This document shows, piece after piece, positions 1 through 9,499 of a DNA stretch of 45,204 nucleotides. Below the pieces are notes generated by a model. The model saw nothing but the letters and a program-made list of their open reading frames with translations, was not told the origin of the DNA and made no database searches. Source of the stretch: Bacillota bacterium (GTDB taxonomy: Bacteria; Bacillota; Sulfobacillia; Symbiobacteriales; Symbiobacteriaceae); the NCBI GenBank assembly GCA_023623185.1, contig JAMNXV010000115.1, forward strand, positions 1 to 45,204, written 5' to 3'. Numbering within the stretch: position 1 is the stretch's first letter; every line of letters begins with the position of its first letter. Position numbers and translations under genes: made by a program.

Positions 1-1685
<1,685 letters not shown>

Positions 1686-1689
<4 letters not shown>

Positions 1690-2984
1690 ACTTCAGCCCT
1701 CCGCACGTGCGAGATAATCTGGTCGAGCGGCACGCTCTCCTGCGTTCCCTCGTCCATGTTCTTCACCGATGCCTCGCCACGCTGGACCTCGTCCTCGCCC
1801 AGGATGACGACGTACCGGCTGTTCTGCTTGCCCGCGTACTTCATCTGCGCCTTCAGGCTGCGACCCAGGTAGTCGATGTCCGCGGAGATCCCCGCGTCCC
1901 TGAGCTCGTACAGCAGCTTCAGCCCGACGGGCCGGGCGGCCTCGCCCAGGGTGACGACGAAGACATCCAGCCGGGGCCGGTCGGCGAAGGGGGCCGTCAG
2001 CCCCTCCTCCTCCAGCACCATCAGCACCCGCTCCATGCCCATGCCGAAGCCGACGCCGGGCGTGGGCTTGCCGCCGACCACCTCGATGAGGCCGTCGTAG
2101 CGGCCGCCGCCCCACAGGGCGGACTGCGCGCCCAGCTTGGGGTGCAGCACCTCGAAGACGGTCTTGGTGTAGTAGTCGAGCCCCCGCACGATGCGGGTGT
2201 CGATCTGGTACGGAATCCCCATCGCCTCCAGGTGGCTGAGGAGCCCCTCCCAGTGGGTGCGGCAGTCGTCGCAGAGGTAGTCCAGCGTCACCGGGGCGCT
2301 CTGCTGCGCCGGGTGGCCGGCGTCCCGCTTGCAGTCGATCAGCCGCAGGGGGTTTCGCTCGAACCGGGTGTTGCAGTCCTCGCAGAGCTCGCCCAGGTGC
2401 GGCCGGAAGTGGTTCTGCAGCGCCTCCCGGTACCGCGGCCGGCAGTTCGGGCAGCCGATGGAGTTGACCGAGACCACGAGCCCGGTCAGCCCCAGGCGGG
2501 CCACCACGTCAAGCCCCAGCTTGATCACCTCGGCGTCCACCGCCGGGTCCTGCGCGCCGAAGACCTCCACGTCCAGCTGGTGGAAGCCCCGGAACCGGCC
2601 CTTCTGCACGTTCTCATACCGGAACGCCGGTCCGTAGGCGAAGATCTTGGTGGGCTGCGGGTTGTTGGGCATGCCGTTCTCCAGGTAGGCCCGCACCAGG
2701 CCCGCCGTGAACTCGGGCCGCATCGCCATGCGGCGGGCGTCGGGGTCGTCGCCCCGGGGCGTGATGTTGAACATCTCCTTCGTGACGATATCCGTGGTGG
2801 CGCCGACGCCGTGGACGAAGAGGTCCACGTACTCCACCATCGGCGGCCGGAGCTCCTGGTACCCGTAGAGGCGGGCGACCTCCCGGAAGATCTCCTCCAG
2901 CCGCTGCCAGCGGTAGGAATCGCGCCACCCGTACTGTTCACCGGGCAGGATGTCGTTGAATCCCCGCGGTGCCTGTATACTCAC
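1686..2984 (-). CDS. hisS: Histidyl-tRNA synthetase
   Basis: This 432-residue class II synthetase charges tRNA-His, and the length is normal for bacterial HisRS. The N-terminus has the family signature [11 protein letters not shown]. Motif 2 is [16 protein letters not shown], the histidine-binding loop is [12 protein letters not shown], and motif 3 is [11 protein letters not shown]. The last 90 or so residues form the anticodon-binding domain ([11 protein letters not shown]...). It lies between the S51 peptidase gene, whose end it overlaps by four bases, and aspS, also a four-base overlap. The three genes are therefore probably translationally coupled on one mRNA. A pair of Cys-rich segments ([16 protein letters not shown]) occurs in the insertion domain, as in many Firmicute HisRS. 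Confidence 0.97.
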
Positions 2985-3721
2985 GCGCCATCCTCTCCTC
3001 GCATTGTTCCTATGAGGGGGGCGGGTTCCCCCAGGTAGACCGGATCGATCGGCTCTTCCCGCACGGTCCCGTCCAGGACGTAGACCCAGTAGGCCCGGGC
3101 ATCGGGCCGGGAACTGACCACCTTCACCAGGTGGTCGCCCACGTAATGCAGGGCCACGCCGTCGTCCGCCGCGATGCCGTCGGCCAGCACCCCCGCCTTC
3201 CTGAGCCGGTGGTAGGCCGGGCGGCGCTCGGACTCGCCGTCGTAGTGCGGGCAGTGGCTCCCCTTCAGGAAGCCCAGGCCCGGCAGGGCGGTCAGCTCGC
3301 CGGGCACCGAGTCGGTCACCCCCTGCTCAAACCAGCAGATGGCGCCGGCGCTCAGCCCCGCCAGGATGATGCCCTGCTCCCAGGCGGTCCGCAGCACCTG
3401 GTCCAGCTCCCACTCCCGCCACAGGGCCAGCATGTTCTTGGTGTTCCCGCCGCCCACGTAGATCACGTCCTGCACCAGCAGGAAAGCGGCCATGTCGCGC
3501 ACCGTCGGGCGCAGCAGCGAGAGGTGCGTCGGCTCGGCCCCCAGCTGCGTCATCGCGCGGTAGAAGTCGACGATGTAGCCCTCCGCGTCGCCGCTGGCCG
3601 TGGGCAGGAAGCAGACCTTGGGCCGCGTCTTGCCGGTGAGGCTCAGCACGTACCGGTCCAGAAGCGGATTGTCGGGTTCCATGGAAAAGCCGCCGCCGCC
3701 CATCGCCACAATCTGCTTCAT
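2981..3721 (-). CDS. Peptidase S51 family protein (YgaJ / peptidase E-like)
   Basis: A 246-residue cytoplasmic serine peptidase of family S51. Known members are alpha-aspartyl dipeptidase (PepE) and cyanophycinase. The nucleophile elbow is GLSAGAICWFE, with Ser in the G-x-S-A-G context, about 120 residues in. An upstream IYVGGGNTKNML matches the family's GGGNT motif, and KGSHCPHYDGE probably supplies the His. Longer reading frames run back into the T-box leader, but ATG 3721 has AAGGAGGG about 10 bases upstream and begins MKQIVAMGGGGFSME, as expected for the family. It is the first gene after the T-box terminator and leads into hisS and aspS. Specificity cannot be read from the sequence. An Asp-releasing activity would fit the tRNA-Asp-sensing leader, but that is inference. 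Confidence 0.9.
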   Translation of the reverse strand: MKQIVAMGGGGFSMEPDNPLLDRYVLSLTGKTRPKVCFLPTASGDAEGYIVDFYRAMTQLGAEPTHLSLLRPTVRDMAAFLLVQDVIYVGGGNTKNMLALWREWELDQVLRTAWEQGIILAGLSAGAICWFEQGVTDSVPGELTALPGLGFLKGSHCPHYDGESERRPAYHRLRKAGVLADGIAADDGVALHYVGDHLVKVVSSRPDARAYWVYVLDGTVREEPIDPVYLGEPAPLIGTMRGEDGA

Positions 3722-3748
3722 CTCCGCACACCCTCCTTCATCCTGATA

Positions 3749-4072
3749 CAAAAACAGCGCCCGTCCCCCCATGGGACGAGCGCGCCGGCTCGCGTTGCCA
3801 CCCACGTTGATGCCCACCGGAGGCAGGCATCCCCTCTGCAGGGCCGCACGGGCGTGAGGCCCCCTCCCTCTGCTAACGGCGGGAGTCTCCGGCGCAGCCT
3901 ACGCAGCCAGGCGGCATCTCGCCGCCCCGGCGGCCCGCCGCCGCCTGCACGGCCTTCGACTGCGCAGCTCGAGGGCTGTCCGGCTCCGCCGCCTTCCCGC
4001 CGGCCTTTCAGCCCGAGGGCCGGCTCTCTGCAGGGGGCGCTGCGGAACCCCGTTCCCTGTCATCGCCTTTGA
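3749..4072 (-). promoter_or_regulatory. T-box leader (probably tRNA-Asp-responsive) with terminator
   Basis: The transcript reads, in order, a GC-rich stem I region with a T-box-like start (GGCGATGACAGGGAACG), the conserved GAGAGCCGG segment, and a specifier region with GAC followed by A (3980-3977) ahead of CCTCGAGCTGC. Next comes the T-box core GTGGGTGGCAACGCGA (3805-3790). Last is an 11-bp hairpin (arms 3783-3773 and 3767-3757, one G-T pair) and a TGTTTTTG tail. In T-boxes the specifier pairs with the anticodon and the TGGN bulge with NCCA of uncharged tRNA. GAC is an Asp codon. TGGC pairs with GCCA, matching the G73 discriminator of tRNA-Asp and not the C73 of tRNA-His. The core differs from the consensus ACCGCG by having AACGCG. 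Seen: the motifs. Inferred: the Asp specificity. Confidence 0.88.
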
Positions 4073-4078
4073 AATTGC

Positions 4079-4107
4079 ATTCTACTGCTAGTTCCACGAC
4101 CTGTCAA
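4079..4107 (-). promoter_or_regulatory. Sigma-A-type promoter of the T-box / peptidase / hisS / aspS operon
   Basis: On the minus strand TTGACA (4107-4102) is followed by 17 bases and TAGAAT (4084-4079). The -35 box is perfect and the -10 box has one mismatch to TATAAT. The predicted start near 4072 falls directly ahead of the T-box leader. The promoter sits immediately after the stop codon of the upstream lipid kinase gene (4113), so the operon is independently transcribed. Confidence 0.85.
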
Positions 4108-4112
4108 TACCC

Positions 4113-4997
4113 CTAAACCAAAAGCCGCAGGGCCCGGGGGACGGCCGTCAGGGTCACCGGCAGGCTGCCGATCACCTCGCCGTCCACCTGGGTGAGCGGC
4201 CTGTGCTCCCCGGCCGCGGTAATGGACACGGTGCGCACCTTGCGGTAGATCACCCCGGGCATGTTCCGGTGCAGCCCCACCAGGGCGGCCGAGACGTACG
4301 CCAGGTAGTCTCCCACCGTCTCCGCGGTGAAGATGCAGATATCGAGGCAGGGATCGGTGAGGGCGGCATCCGGCGTGAACTGGAAGCCCCCGCCGTAGGA
4401 GCGGGCGTTGCCGGCCACCACGAACCGACCCTCCACCGGCGGCTCGCCCTCCAGGTGCACCAGGAAGGGCGCCAGGTCCCAGCGCCAGATGAACTGCATG
4501 GCCGCCACGAAGAAGGCAGCCTTGCCGAACCGGCGCTTCAGGTCGGGGTCCACCGAGCCGGCCACGGCGGCATCGAGGCCCACACCCGCCATCAGCAGGA
4601 ACCAGCGGTCGTTGGCCCGGCCCACCGTCACCTCCTCCGTCCGGCCGGCCAGGATGCGCCGGGCCATCTCCTCGGGCCGCTGGGGCAGGTGCAGCTCGGC
4701 CGCCAGCACGTTCGCGGTGCCGCCGGGCCAGAAGCCCAGCGCGGCCCCGGTGCCCATCACCCCCTGCAGCGCCTCGTTCATGGTGCCGTCGCCGCCGTGG
4801 GCGAGGATCAGGTCATACCCCTCGCCGGCCTTCGCCCGGGCGATGTCGGCCGCGTGGCCCGGCCGCTCGGTGGGGCAGACATGCACCGTGCAGCCCGCCG
4901 CCCGCAGGGGCGCCGCCAGCCGCGCCAGCAGGCTCTCCCGCTCCCGGGGCCGGCCGGAGGCGGAGTTGTAGATGACCGCGATGCGCCGAAAGGCCAT
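4113..4997 (-). CDS. Diacylglycerol kinase family lipid kinase (DagK/YegS-like)
   Basis: A 294-residue soluble lipid kinase of the DAGK catalytic family, which phosphorylates diacylglycerol or a related lipid with ATP. The nucleotide-binding motif GGDGT is at residues 68-72, with PGGTAN at 91-96. An N-terminal AVIYNSASG strand-loop and a C-terminal QVDGE segment are also characteristic. The ATG at 4997 has AGGGGGTG about 6 bases upstream. A GTG three codons earlier (5006) is an alternative. It follows hemZ with only 12 bases between the genes, so they are probably cotranscribed. The exact lipid substrate cannot be told from sequence. Confidence 0.9.
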   Translation of the reverse strand: MAFRRIAVIYNSASGRPRERESLLARLAAPLRAAGCTVHVCPTERPGHAADIARAKAGEGYDLILAHGGDGTMNEALQGVMGTGAALGFWPGGTANVLAAELHLPQRPEEMARRILAGRTEEVTVGRANDRWFLLMAGVGLDAAVAGSVDPDLKRRFGKAAFFVAAMQFIWRWDLAPFLVHLEGEPPVEGRFVVAGNARSYGGGFQFTPDAALTDPCLDICIFTAETVGDYLAYVSAALVGLHRNMPGVIYRKVRTVSITAAGEHRPLTQVDGEVIGSLPVTLTAVPRALRLLV

Positions 4998-5009
4998 GCG
5001 CGACACCCC

Positions 5010-6563
5010 CTACTCGCCGTAGAGCAGCCGCAGGTGAGCGACCTTGCGCCGGGCCAGCTCCTCCACCCGTTCCACGTAGGTCTGCGGGTCGTTGGGGTTG
5101 GCCGGCGCCTTCAGGAGCCAGCCCCGGTTCTGCCCCAGGGGCTTGAACCACTTGGAGGTGGCGCCGCCGCCCAGGCCGATCACGGTCTGCCGCTCCTCCA
5201 TCATCTGGATGTTGTAGACCGACTCCTTGCCCGGCAGGGCGTAGCCCACGTTCTCCAGGGCCCCGACCATGAACTTCTGCCGGTAGAGGTAGTAGGGCCG
5301 CTGGCCCATCGCCCGGGCCGTCTCCGCCGCGTCCTGCACCAGCGCCTCGGCCTCGGCGGGGGTAAGCGCCCGCAGCACCTGCCCGGCCTCGCCCTCGCCG
5401 TGGATACGGGAGCCCCGCTTGACCGCCAGGGTATGCACGGTGAGGTTGTCCGGCGCCAGGCGCCGCATGTCCGCCAGGGTGTGGTGCACCTCGGCGGGCC
5501 CCTCGCCCGGCAGCCCGATGATGATGTCGGTGTTGACGGTGAAGCCGGCCGGGTGCGCCCGCACCAGCTCGTAGGCCCGGTAGAACTTCTCCACCGTGTG
5601 GATGCGCCCCAGGTGCATGAGGGTGGCCTGCACGGTGGTCTGGGGATTCACGCTCACCCGGTTCACGCCGGCGGCCGCCATCGCGTCCAGCTTCGCCCGG
5701 TTGAAGGTCTCGGGCCGGCCCCCCTCCATCGTGTACTCCGCCGGGGCCTGGCCTTTGAGCAGGTGCTCCTCGGCCATGCGGAGCATGTGGGCGAAGTCGT
5801 CGTCCCGCGGGCTGGTCGGGGTGCCGCCGCCGAAGTAGATCGACTCCACCCTGAGGCCGAGCGCGCGGATCGCCTCGCCGATGATCGCCATCTCCCGCCC
5901 CAGCGCCTGCAGGAAGGGGGAGACCTGCCCCCGGTACTGGTTGATGGGGTAGATGGAGAAGGAGCAGAAGGAGCAGATGGACGGGCAGAACGGGATGCCG
6001 ATGTAGAGCGACACCGCACGGGGGTCCCGCCCGAGGAACGGCCGCTGCAGCCGGGCCACGCCGGTTAGCAGTTCCGCCTTCTCCGGGGCCAGCCGGTACT
6101 CCCCGGTGAGGCGGGTCACGGGGTCGGGCTCGCCCTCGTCCAGCATCTGGTGGACAAGCTTGGTGGGCCGCACGCCGGTGAGGATGCCCCACTTCGGCCG
6201 GAAGCCCGCCAGCGGCGCCAGGGCGTCGATCAGGAGCCCCTTGGCCAGCCGGCGCAGCCGGTGCTCGAAGGTGCGGGGGCTCTCCGCGGCATCCTGCAGC
6301 AGCCCGCCCTCCGCCCGGCGCTCTCCGCAGGGTCCCCGGGCCGTGACCTCGACCCGCCAGGGGCGGGTGGCTGCTGAAGCGCAGCCTGAAACCGGATCCG
6401 GGGTTGCGGTCAGATCCACCTGCCACTCCACGGCGCCCGCCGGGGACGGGGAACTTCCCGGCACCCACACGGCAAAGGCCTCACCGGGGAAGAAGACGTG
6501 GCCCATCTGAGTCAGGTCGCCGGCGAAAACGGGGCTGTTGCCCCGAAGTAGGATCGCAGTCAT
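5010..6563 (-). CDS. hemZ: HemZ-type coproporphyrinogen dehydrogenase (radical SAM)
   Basis: A 517-residue radical SAM enzyme of the HemN/HemZ group. It is predicted to convert coproporphyrinogen III to protoporphyrinogen IX without oxygen, or to act in related heme chemistry. The iron-sulfur cluster motif CPSICSFC (C-x3-C-x2-C, near residues 192-200) follows YIGIPF, and SIYFGGGTPT is the SAM-binding GGGTP motif. The N-terminal 170 residues before the radical SAM core distinguish HemZ from HemN. ATG 6563 (MTAILLRG) has GAGGTGG about 8 bases upstream. The family is known to include heme chaperones and members of uncertain activity, so the reaction is not certain. Confidence 0.88.
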   Translation of the reverse strand: MTAILLRGNSPVFAGDLTQMGHVFFPGEAFAVWVPGSSPSPAGAVEWQVDLTATPDPVSGCASAATRPWRVEVTARGPCGERRAEGGLLQDAAESPRTFEHRLRRLAKGLLIDALAPLAGFRPKWGILTGVRPTKLVHQMLDEGEPDPVTRLTGEYRLAPEKAELLTGVARLQRPFLGRDPRAVSLYIGIPFCPSICSFCSFSIYPINQYRGQVSPFLQALGREMAIIGEAIRALGLRVESIYFGGGTPTSPRDDDFAHMLRMAEEHLLKGQAPAEYTMEGGRPETFNRAKLDAMAAAGVNRVSVNPQTTVQATLMHLGRIHTVEKFYRAYELVRAHPAGFTVNTDIIIGLPGEGPAEVHHTLADMRRLAPDNLTVHTLAVKRGSRIHGEGEAGQVLRALTPAEAEALVQDAAETARAMGQRPYYLYRQKFMVGALENVGYALPGKESVYNIQMMEERQTVIGLGGGATSKWFKPLGQNRGWLLKAPANPNDPQTYVERVEELARRKVAHLRLLYGE

Positions 6564-6579
6564 GCTGTACCACCTCAAA

Positions 6580-6606
6580 GGGGGCCGTGGCTCTCGCCCG
6601 GCCCCC
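6580..6606 (-). terminator. Terminator-like hairpin just upstream of hemZ
   Basis: Perfect 8-bp arms, GGGGGCCG type (6606-6599 and 6587-6580 on the minus strand), with an 11-base loop and a short TTT tail, ending about 10 bases before the hemZ ribosome binding site. It could terminate the small membrane protein gene upstream or reduce read-through into hemZ. The T-tract is short, so its strength is uncertain. Confidence 0.45.
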
Positions 6607-6626
6607 GCCCGCAGTTGGAACCCCTA

Positions 6627-6998
6627 TTAACGCTTACCCGCATGGCCGGGCACGTATTCGTCCCAGCCCCACAGCCCCAGGAGCAGGTTGACGAGCCCCA
6701 GGGCCATCAGGACATAGCCGGCCGTGCCGCCCACCGCGATGCCGAACATTACGGAGAGGGCGAACACCAGCGGGCTGAGAGCCTTCCACAGGTAGCCCCT
6801 GCGTAGCAGCCGCGGCGCCGGGATGCGCAGCCGCACCCTCGGGCCGGCCGGCCTGCCGCCCGTGCGGGCCGCGCTGCGGGCCCGGGCCCTGGAGGCCTCC
6901 CGCTCGGCGGCGTCCGCAAACGCCAGCCGGAGGGCCAGCACATTGGGAATGGCCAGGGACACCCCGAGAAGGGCGAGCCCGATCACCGTCAAGACCAT
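6627..6998 (-). CDS. Small membrane protein, unknown function
   Basis: A 123-residue protein. The N-terminal hydrophobic helix (VLTVIGLALLGVSLAIPNVLALRL) is followed by a basic, Arg/Ala-rich cytoplasmic stretch of about 45 residues, then two closely spaced hydrophobic helices (ALSPLVFALSVMFGIAVG and VLMALGLVNLLLGLW) and a short charged tail. No family was recognised. ATG 6998 has GGGGGG about 7 bases upstream. A GTG five codons earlier is possible. It lies 71 bases downstream of the marR-like gene on the same strand and could be its regulated partner, but nothing in the protein supports a specific role. Confidence 0.7.
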   Translation of the reverse strand: MVLTVIGLALLGVSLAIPNVLALRLAFADAAEREASRARARSAARTGGRPAGPRVRLRIPAPRLLRRGYLWKALSPLVFALSVMFGIAVGGTAGYVLMALGLVNLLLGLWGWDEYVPGHAGKR

Positions 6999-7069
6999 AT
7001 GTGAACCCCCCACAGTTCAGACGATGGTCCCTATATATTCTACTTACTATAGTTCAAGTCCTCCAAAAC

Positions 7070-7504
7070 CTACCCCATGCGGTCGAGGATGTTGCAGAGC
7101 TGCTCCAGGTCCGCCTCCGACAGGTTCTTCACCATCTCGCGGAAGGCGGCCCGCCGGCGCTGGACCGCCGCCTCCAGGGCCCGCTCGCCCTCCGGGGTGA
7201 TCTTCACCCACACCACCCGGCGGTCCCGCTGGTCGCGCTCCCGCTCGGCGAGCCCCGCCTTCACCAGCCGATCCACGAGGCCGGTCGCCGCGCTCAGCGT
7301 GACCGTCAGCTCGTTGGCCACCTCGGTCACCTGTAGCGGTCCCCGGCTCCGCAAGGCCCTGAGGACGATCATCTGGCTCATGGACATCTTCGGTCCCGGG
7401 GCTACCTCCTGGTAGGCCGTCGTCGCCGCCGTCATGACCCGCACCATGTTGTCGAACGAGGCCTCCAACCGCGGGAGATAGGCCTCGATGCGGGCAGATT
7501 CCAT
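7070..7504 (-). CDS. MarR family transcriptional regulator
   Basis: A 144-residue DNA-binding protein of MarR architecture. Helices flank a winged helix-turn-helix in which LQVTEVANELTVTLSAATG is the HTH and RDQRDRRVVWVKITPEG is the wing (the D-x-R-D-x-R signature). MarR proteins act as dimers and usually repress a neighbouring gene until a small aromatic or oxidant ligand binds. ATG 7504 has GGAGGTG about 6 bases upstream. It has its own strong promoter (7556-7585). The small membrane protein gene downstream is a candidate target. Confidence 0.93.
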   Translation of the reverse strand: MESARIEAYLPRLEASFDNMVRVMTAATTAYQEVAPGPKMSMSQMIVLRALRSRGPLQVTEVANELTVTLSAATGLVDRLVKAGLAERERDQRDRRVVWVKITPEGERALEAAVQRRRAAFREMVKNLSEADLEQLCNILDRMG

Positions 7505-7555
7505 TCCACTCACCTCCGGGCCCGAAGTTCACGACGTAAACAGTTAATCGACCAG

Positions 7556-7585
7556 ATTATACCCAAGATAGGAAAGGAATGTCAA
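7556..7585 (-). promoter_or_regulatory. Promoter of the marR-like gene
   Basis: On the minus strand TTGACA (7585-7580), an 18-base spacer and TATAAT (7561-7556), both perfect hexamers, lie about 50 bases ahead of the marR-like start codon. This is one of the best promoter matches in the window. Confidence 0.85.
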
Positions 7586-7602
7586 GGACAGGCTCCCGGC
7601 CG

Positions 7603-8223
7603 CTACGCCAGGAAGGGGTTGTACGCCTTTTCGTCCCCGATGGTGGTGGCCGGGCCGTGCCCCGGGTAGACGGAGGTGTCCGGCGGCAGGGTGAGCAGCC
7701 GCGCCTTGATGGCCGTGATCAGCGTGTGGAAGTCGCCCCCGGGCAGGTCGGTGCGGCCGATGGAGCCGGCGAAGAGGGTGTCGCCGACGAACAGGTGGCC
7801 CTGACGGTACAGGCAGATGCCGCCGGGGCTGTGGCCCGGAGTGTGGATCACCTGGAAGCGCAGGTGGCCGGCCTGCACCTCATCGCCGTCCCGCAGGAGC
7901 CGGTCGGCCGGGGCGGCCTTCACCTGCACGCCGAAGTAAAGGCTGCCGTTGAGCGACGGGCTGGTGAGGCAGGCGGCGTCGGCCTCGTGGATGGCCACCG
8001 GCGCGCCGCTCCATCCCTTCACCCAGTCCACCCCGCCGATGTGATCGAGGTGGCCGTGCGTGAGGATGATGCCGGCGACCGTCAGGTCGTTTTCCGCAAC
8101 GCAGGACTGGATCCACGGATCGGGAACGCCGGGGTCAATCACGAGCGCCTGGCGGGTCTCGCTGCAGGCGACGATGTAGCAGTTGGCCCCGAAATCGCCG
8201 AGGGCACGGTACCACATGCGCAT
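7603..8223 (-). CDS. Metallo-beta-lactamase-fold hydrolase (glyoxalase II-like)
   Basis: A 206-residue hydrolase of the metallo-beta-lactamase superfamily, of the short glyoxalase II-like class (YqgX/YcbL-type). The dinuclear metal motif is THGHLDHIGG (HxHxDH), followed by TPGHSPGG (metal His), GDTLFAGSIGRTDLPGGD (bridging Asp) and YPGHGPATTIGDEK (last His). The start is ATG 8223 (MRMWYRALGDFGANCYIV), with GGAGG 7 bases upstream. Longer frames lack a site. Substrates of this class are thioesters such as those formed in methylglyoxal detoxification. The actual substrate here is unknown. Confidence 0.9.
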   Translation of the reverse strand: MRMWYRALGDFGANCYIVACSETRQALVIDPGVPDPWIQSCVAENDLTVAGIILTHGHLDHIGGVDWVKGWSGAPVAIHEADAACLTSPSLNGSLYFGVQVKAAPADRLLRDGDEVQAGHLRFQVIHTPGHSPGGICLYRQGHLFVGDTLFAGSIGRTDLPGGDFHTLITAIKARLLTLPPDTSVYPGHGPATTIGDEKAYNPFLA

Positions 8224-8243
8224 GGGATTTCCTCCATAAAGAG

Positions 8244-8265
8244 GCCGGGACGACGAGGTCCCGGC
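8244..8265 (-). other. Hairpin in the 5' region of the MBL-fold hydrolase gene
   Basis: Perfect 8-bp inverted repeat (GCCGGGAC / GTCCCGGC) with a 6-base loop, about 10 bases upstream of the ribosome binding site. It is followed on the minus strand by CTCTTTATGG. It may be a weak terminator for the upstream gene or an mRNA structure. No long T-tract is present. Confidence 0.4.
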
Positions 8266-8329
8266 AGATGATTTTGCCGTCTCTACTTCCCAGTATAGGC
8301 AGATTGGCCCCCGGCGCAAGTCGCCGGAT

Positions 8330-8653
8330 TCAACCCGGCCCATGCAGGCTCAGGATGCCCAGCAGGGCCGATACGAGGACGGCCACGGCCGAGAGGAAGG
8401 CGCTGATCAGGAGGGTGGCGGTCTCCTTCTTTCCGTCCAGCCGCCCCTCGACGAAGCCCATCCGGGACTTCAGGGGCAGCAGTGCGCTGCGGAGCTCGGC
8501 CACCACCTCCCGATGCTCCGCCCAGAGGCGTGCGCTGTCGGCGCGCTGGCGCTCGAGGCCGGCCTCCACGTGGGTCAGTCGGGCGTGGAGGTCGTCAGTC
8601 AGCTCGGCCAGGGCCTGAACACGGGACACCAGTTCGTCGGTCCAGGATGCCAT
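8330..8653 (-). CDS. Small coiled-coil protein with C-terminal membrane anchor
   Basis: A 107-residue protein. Residues 1-70 are helical with heptad-like spacing (VSRVQALAELTDDLHARLTH and onward), and a single hydrophobic helix near the C-terminus (TLLISAFLSAVAVLVSALLGIL) would anchor it in the membrane. The layout resembles phage hemolysin XhlA-type proteins, but no specific motif secures that. ATG 8653 has GGAGGTG 7 bases upstream. It sits between dtd and the MBL-fold hydrolase gene on the same strand. No phage genes are nearby. Confidence 0.65.
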   Translation of the reverse strand: MASWTDELVSRVQALAELTDDLHARLTHVEAGLERQRADSARLWAEHREVVAELRSALLPLKSRMGFVEGRLDGKKETATLLISAFLSAVAVLVSALLGILSLHGPG

Positions 8654-8785
8654 ACCGATCCACCTCCGCTGTACCCTTTTCCCAATGGTACCGGAGGCGA
8701 ACCGGACAGGCCAGAGATTTGTAAGGTTTTATCTGACAGTGAGCGGGAGGTTCGGATCGGGCAGATCGGCGCCTCCTCCCCGGCG

Positions 8786-9235
8786 TCAGAAGGTCTTCTC
8801 CGAGTCGATCAGAATCGTCACCGGCCCGTCGTTGACCAGCTCCACCTCCATGTGGGTCTGAAACCGGCCGGTCTCGACCTGGAGCCCCATCTCCCGCAGC
8901 CGCCGGACGAACCGCTCATACAGCGGCTCGGCCTGCTCCGGCCGGGCCGCCCGGTCGAAGCCGGGCCGCCGGCCCCTCTTCACGTCACCGTACAGCGTGA
9001 ACTGGCTGACCGCCAGAATGGCCCCCCCGGCCTCCTGAATCGACCGGTTCATCTTCCCCGCCTCGTCCTCGAACACCCGGAGGCCCGCGATCTTCTCGGC
9101 CATGAAGTCGGCGGCGGCCTCGTCGTCCTCCTTTGACACCCCGAGCAGCACCACATACCCCTGGCCGATCTGGCCCACCACCTCACCTGCCACGGTTACC
9201 CGAGCGCGGCTCACCCGCTGTACGACAGCCCGCAA
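8786..9235 (-). CDS. dtd: D-aminoacyl-tRNA deacylase
   Basis: A 149-residue enzyme that hydrolyses D-amino acids wrongly attached to tRNA. Both active-site motifs are present: SQFTLYGD (about residues 79-86) and NDGPVT (the Gly-cis-Pro motif, about 137-142). The reading frame extends about 30 codons further upstream, but the family starts MRAVVQRV. Here that corresponds to TTG 9235 ([15 protein letters not shown]) with GAGGAGG 8 bases upstream, so a TTG start is chosen. In many Firmicutes dtd follows relA; here it is about 9 kb away. Confidence 0.94.
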   Translation of the reverse strand: MRAVVQRVSRARVTVAGEVVGQIGQGYVVLLGVSKEDDEAAADFMAEKIAGLRVFEDEAGKMNRSIQEAGGAILAVSQFTLYGDVKRGRRPGFDRAARPEQAEPLYERFVRRLREMGLQVETGRFQTHMEVELVNDGPVTILIDSEKTF

Positions 9236-9389
9236 GACAACTGCCTCCTCACTTGCTTCATGTCCCGGGGGATACGCCCCCGGCCCGAAGAACTCCTCCA
9301 CGGGCGCATACTGCACCCTACCACGGCGCACGGTGCAGGCCCGGTCAGTAGACCGTTCAGACTACTCCTCCAATGGTGCGTGCGCCGGA

Positions 9390-9418
9390 TTGGATGAGAA
9401 TCATTCTCGTTGTACTAT
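9390..9418 (+). promoter_or_regulatory. Candidate doxX promoter overlapping a Fur-family operator
   Basis: TGAGAATCATTCTCG (9395-9409) is a 7-1-7 inverted repeat, with a perfect 6-1-6 core GAGAAT-C-ATTCTC. It matches the Fur box TGATAATNATTATCA at 11 of 14 positions. It sits in the spacer between a poor -35 (TTGGAT, 9390-9395) and a -10-like TACTAT (9413-9418) spaced by 17 bases. Repression by an iron- or peroxide-sensing Fur-family protein is therefore likely. The operator is seen; which protein binds is inference. Confidence 0.65.
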
Positions 9419-9499
9419 CAAGCCAGAAACAGCCGACGCACTCCTGACGGTGCAGACGCCACGCCACCCCACGCCAGAGATAACAGGAGGGATGGCCAG

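Noticed and set aside
7031-7052. AT-rich CTATA...TATAG near-palindrome between the marR-like gene and the membrane protein gene, possible MarR operator.
   Set aside because: Only the outer five base pairs are symmetrical and the rest does not match, so it could be chance in a short AT-rich spacer.
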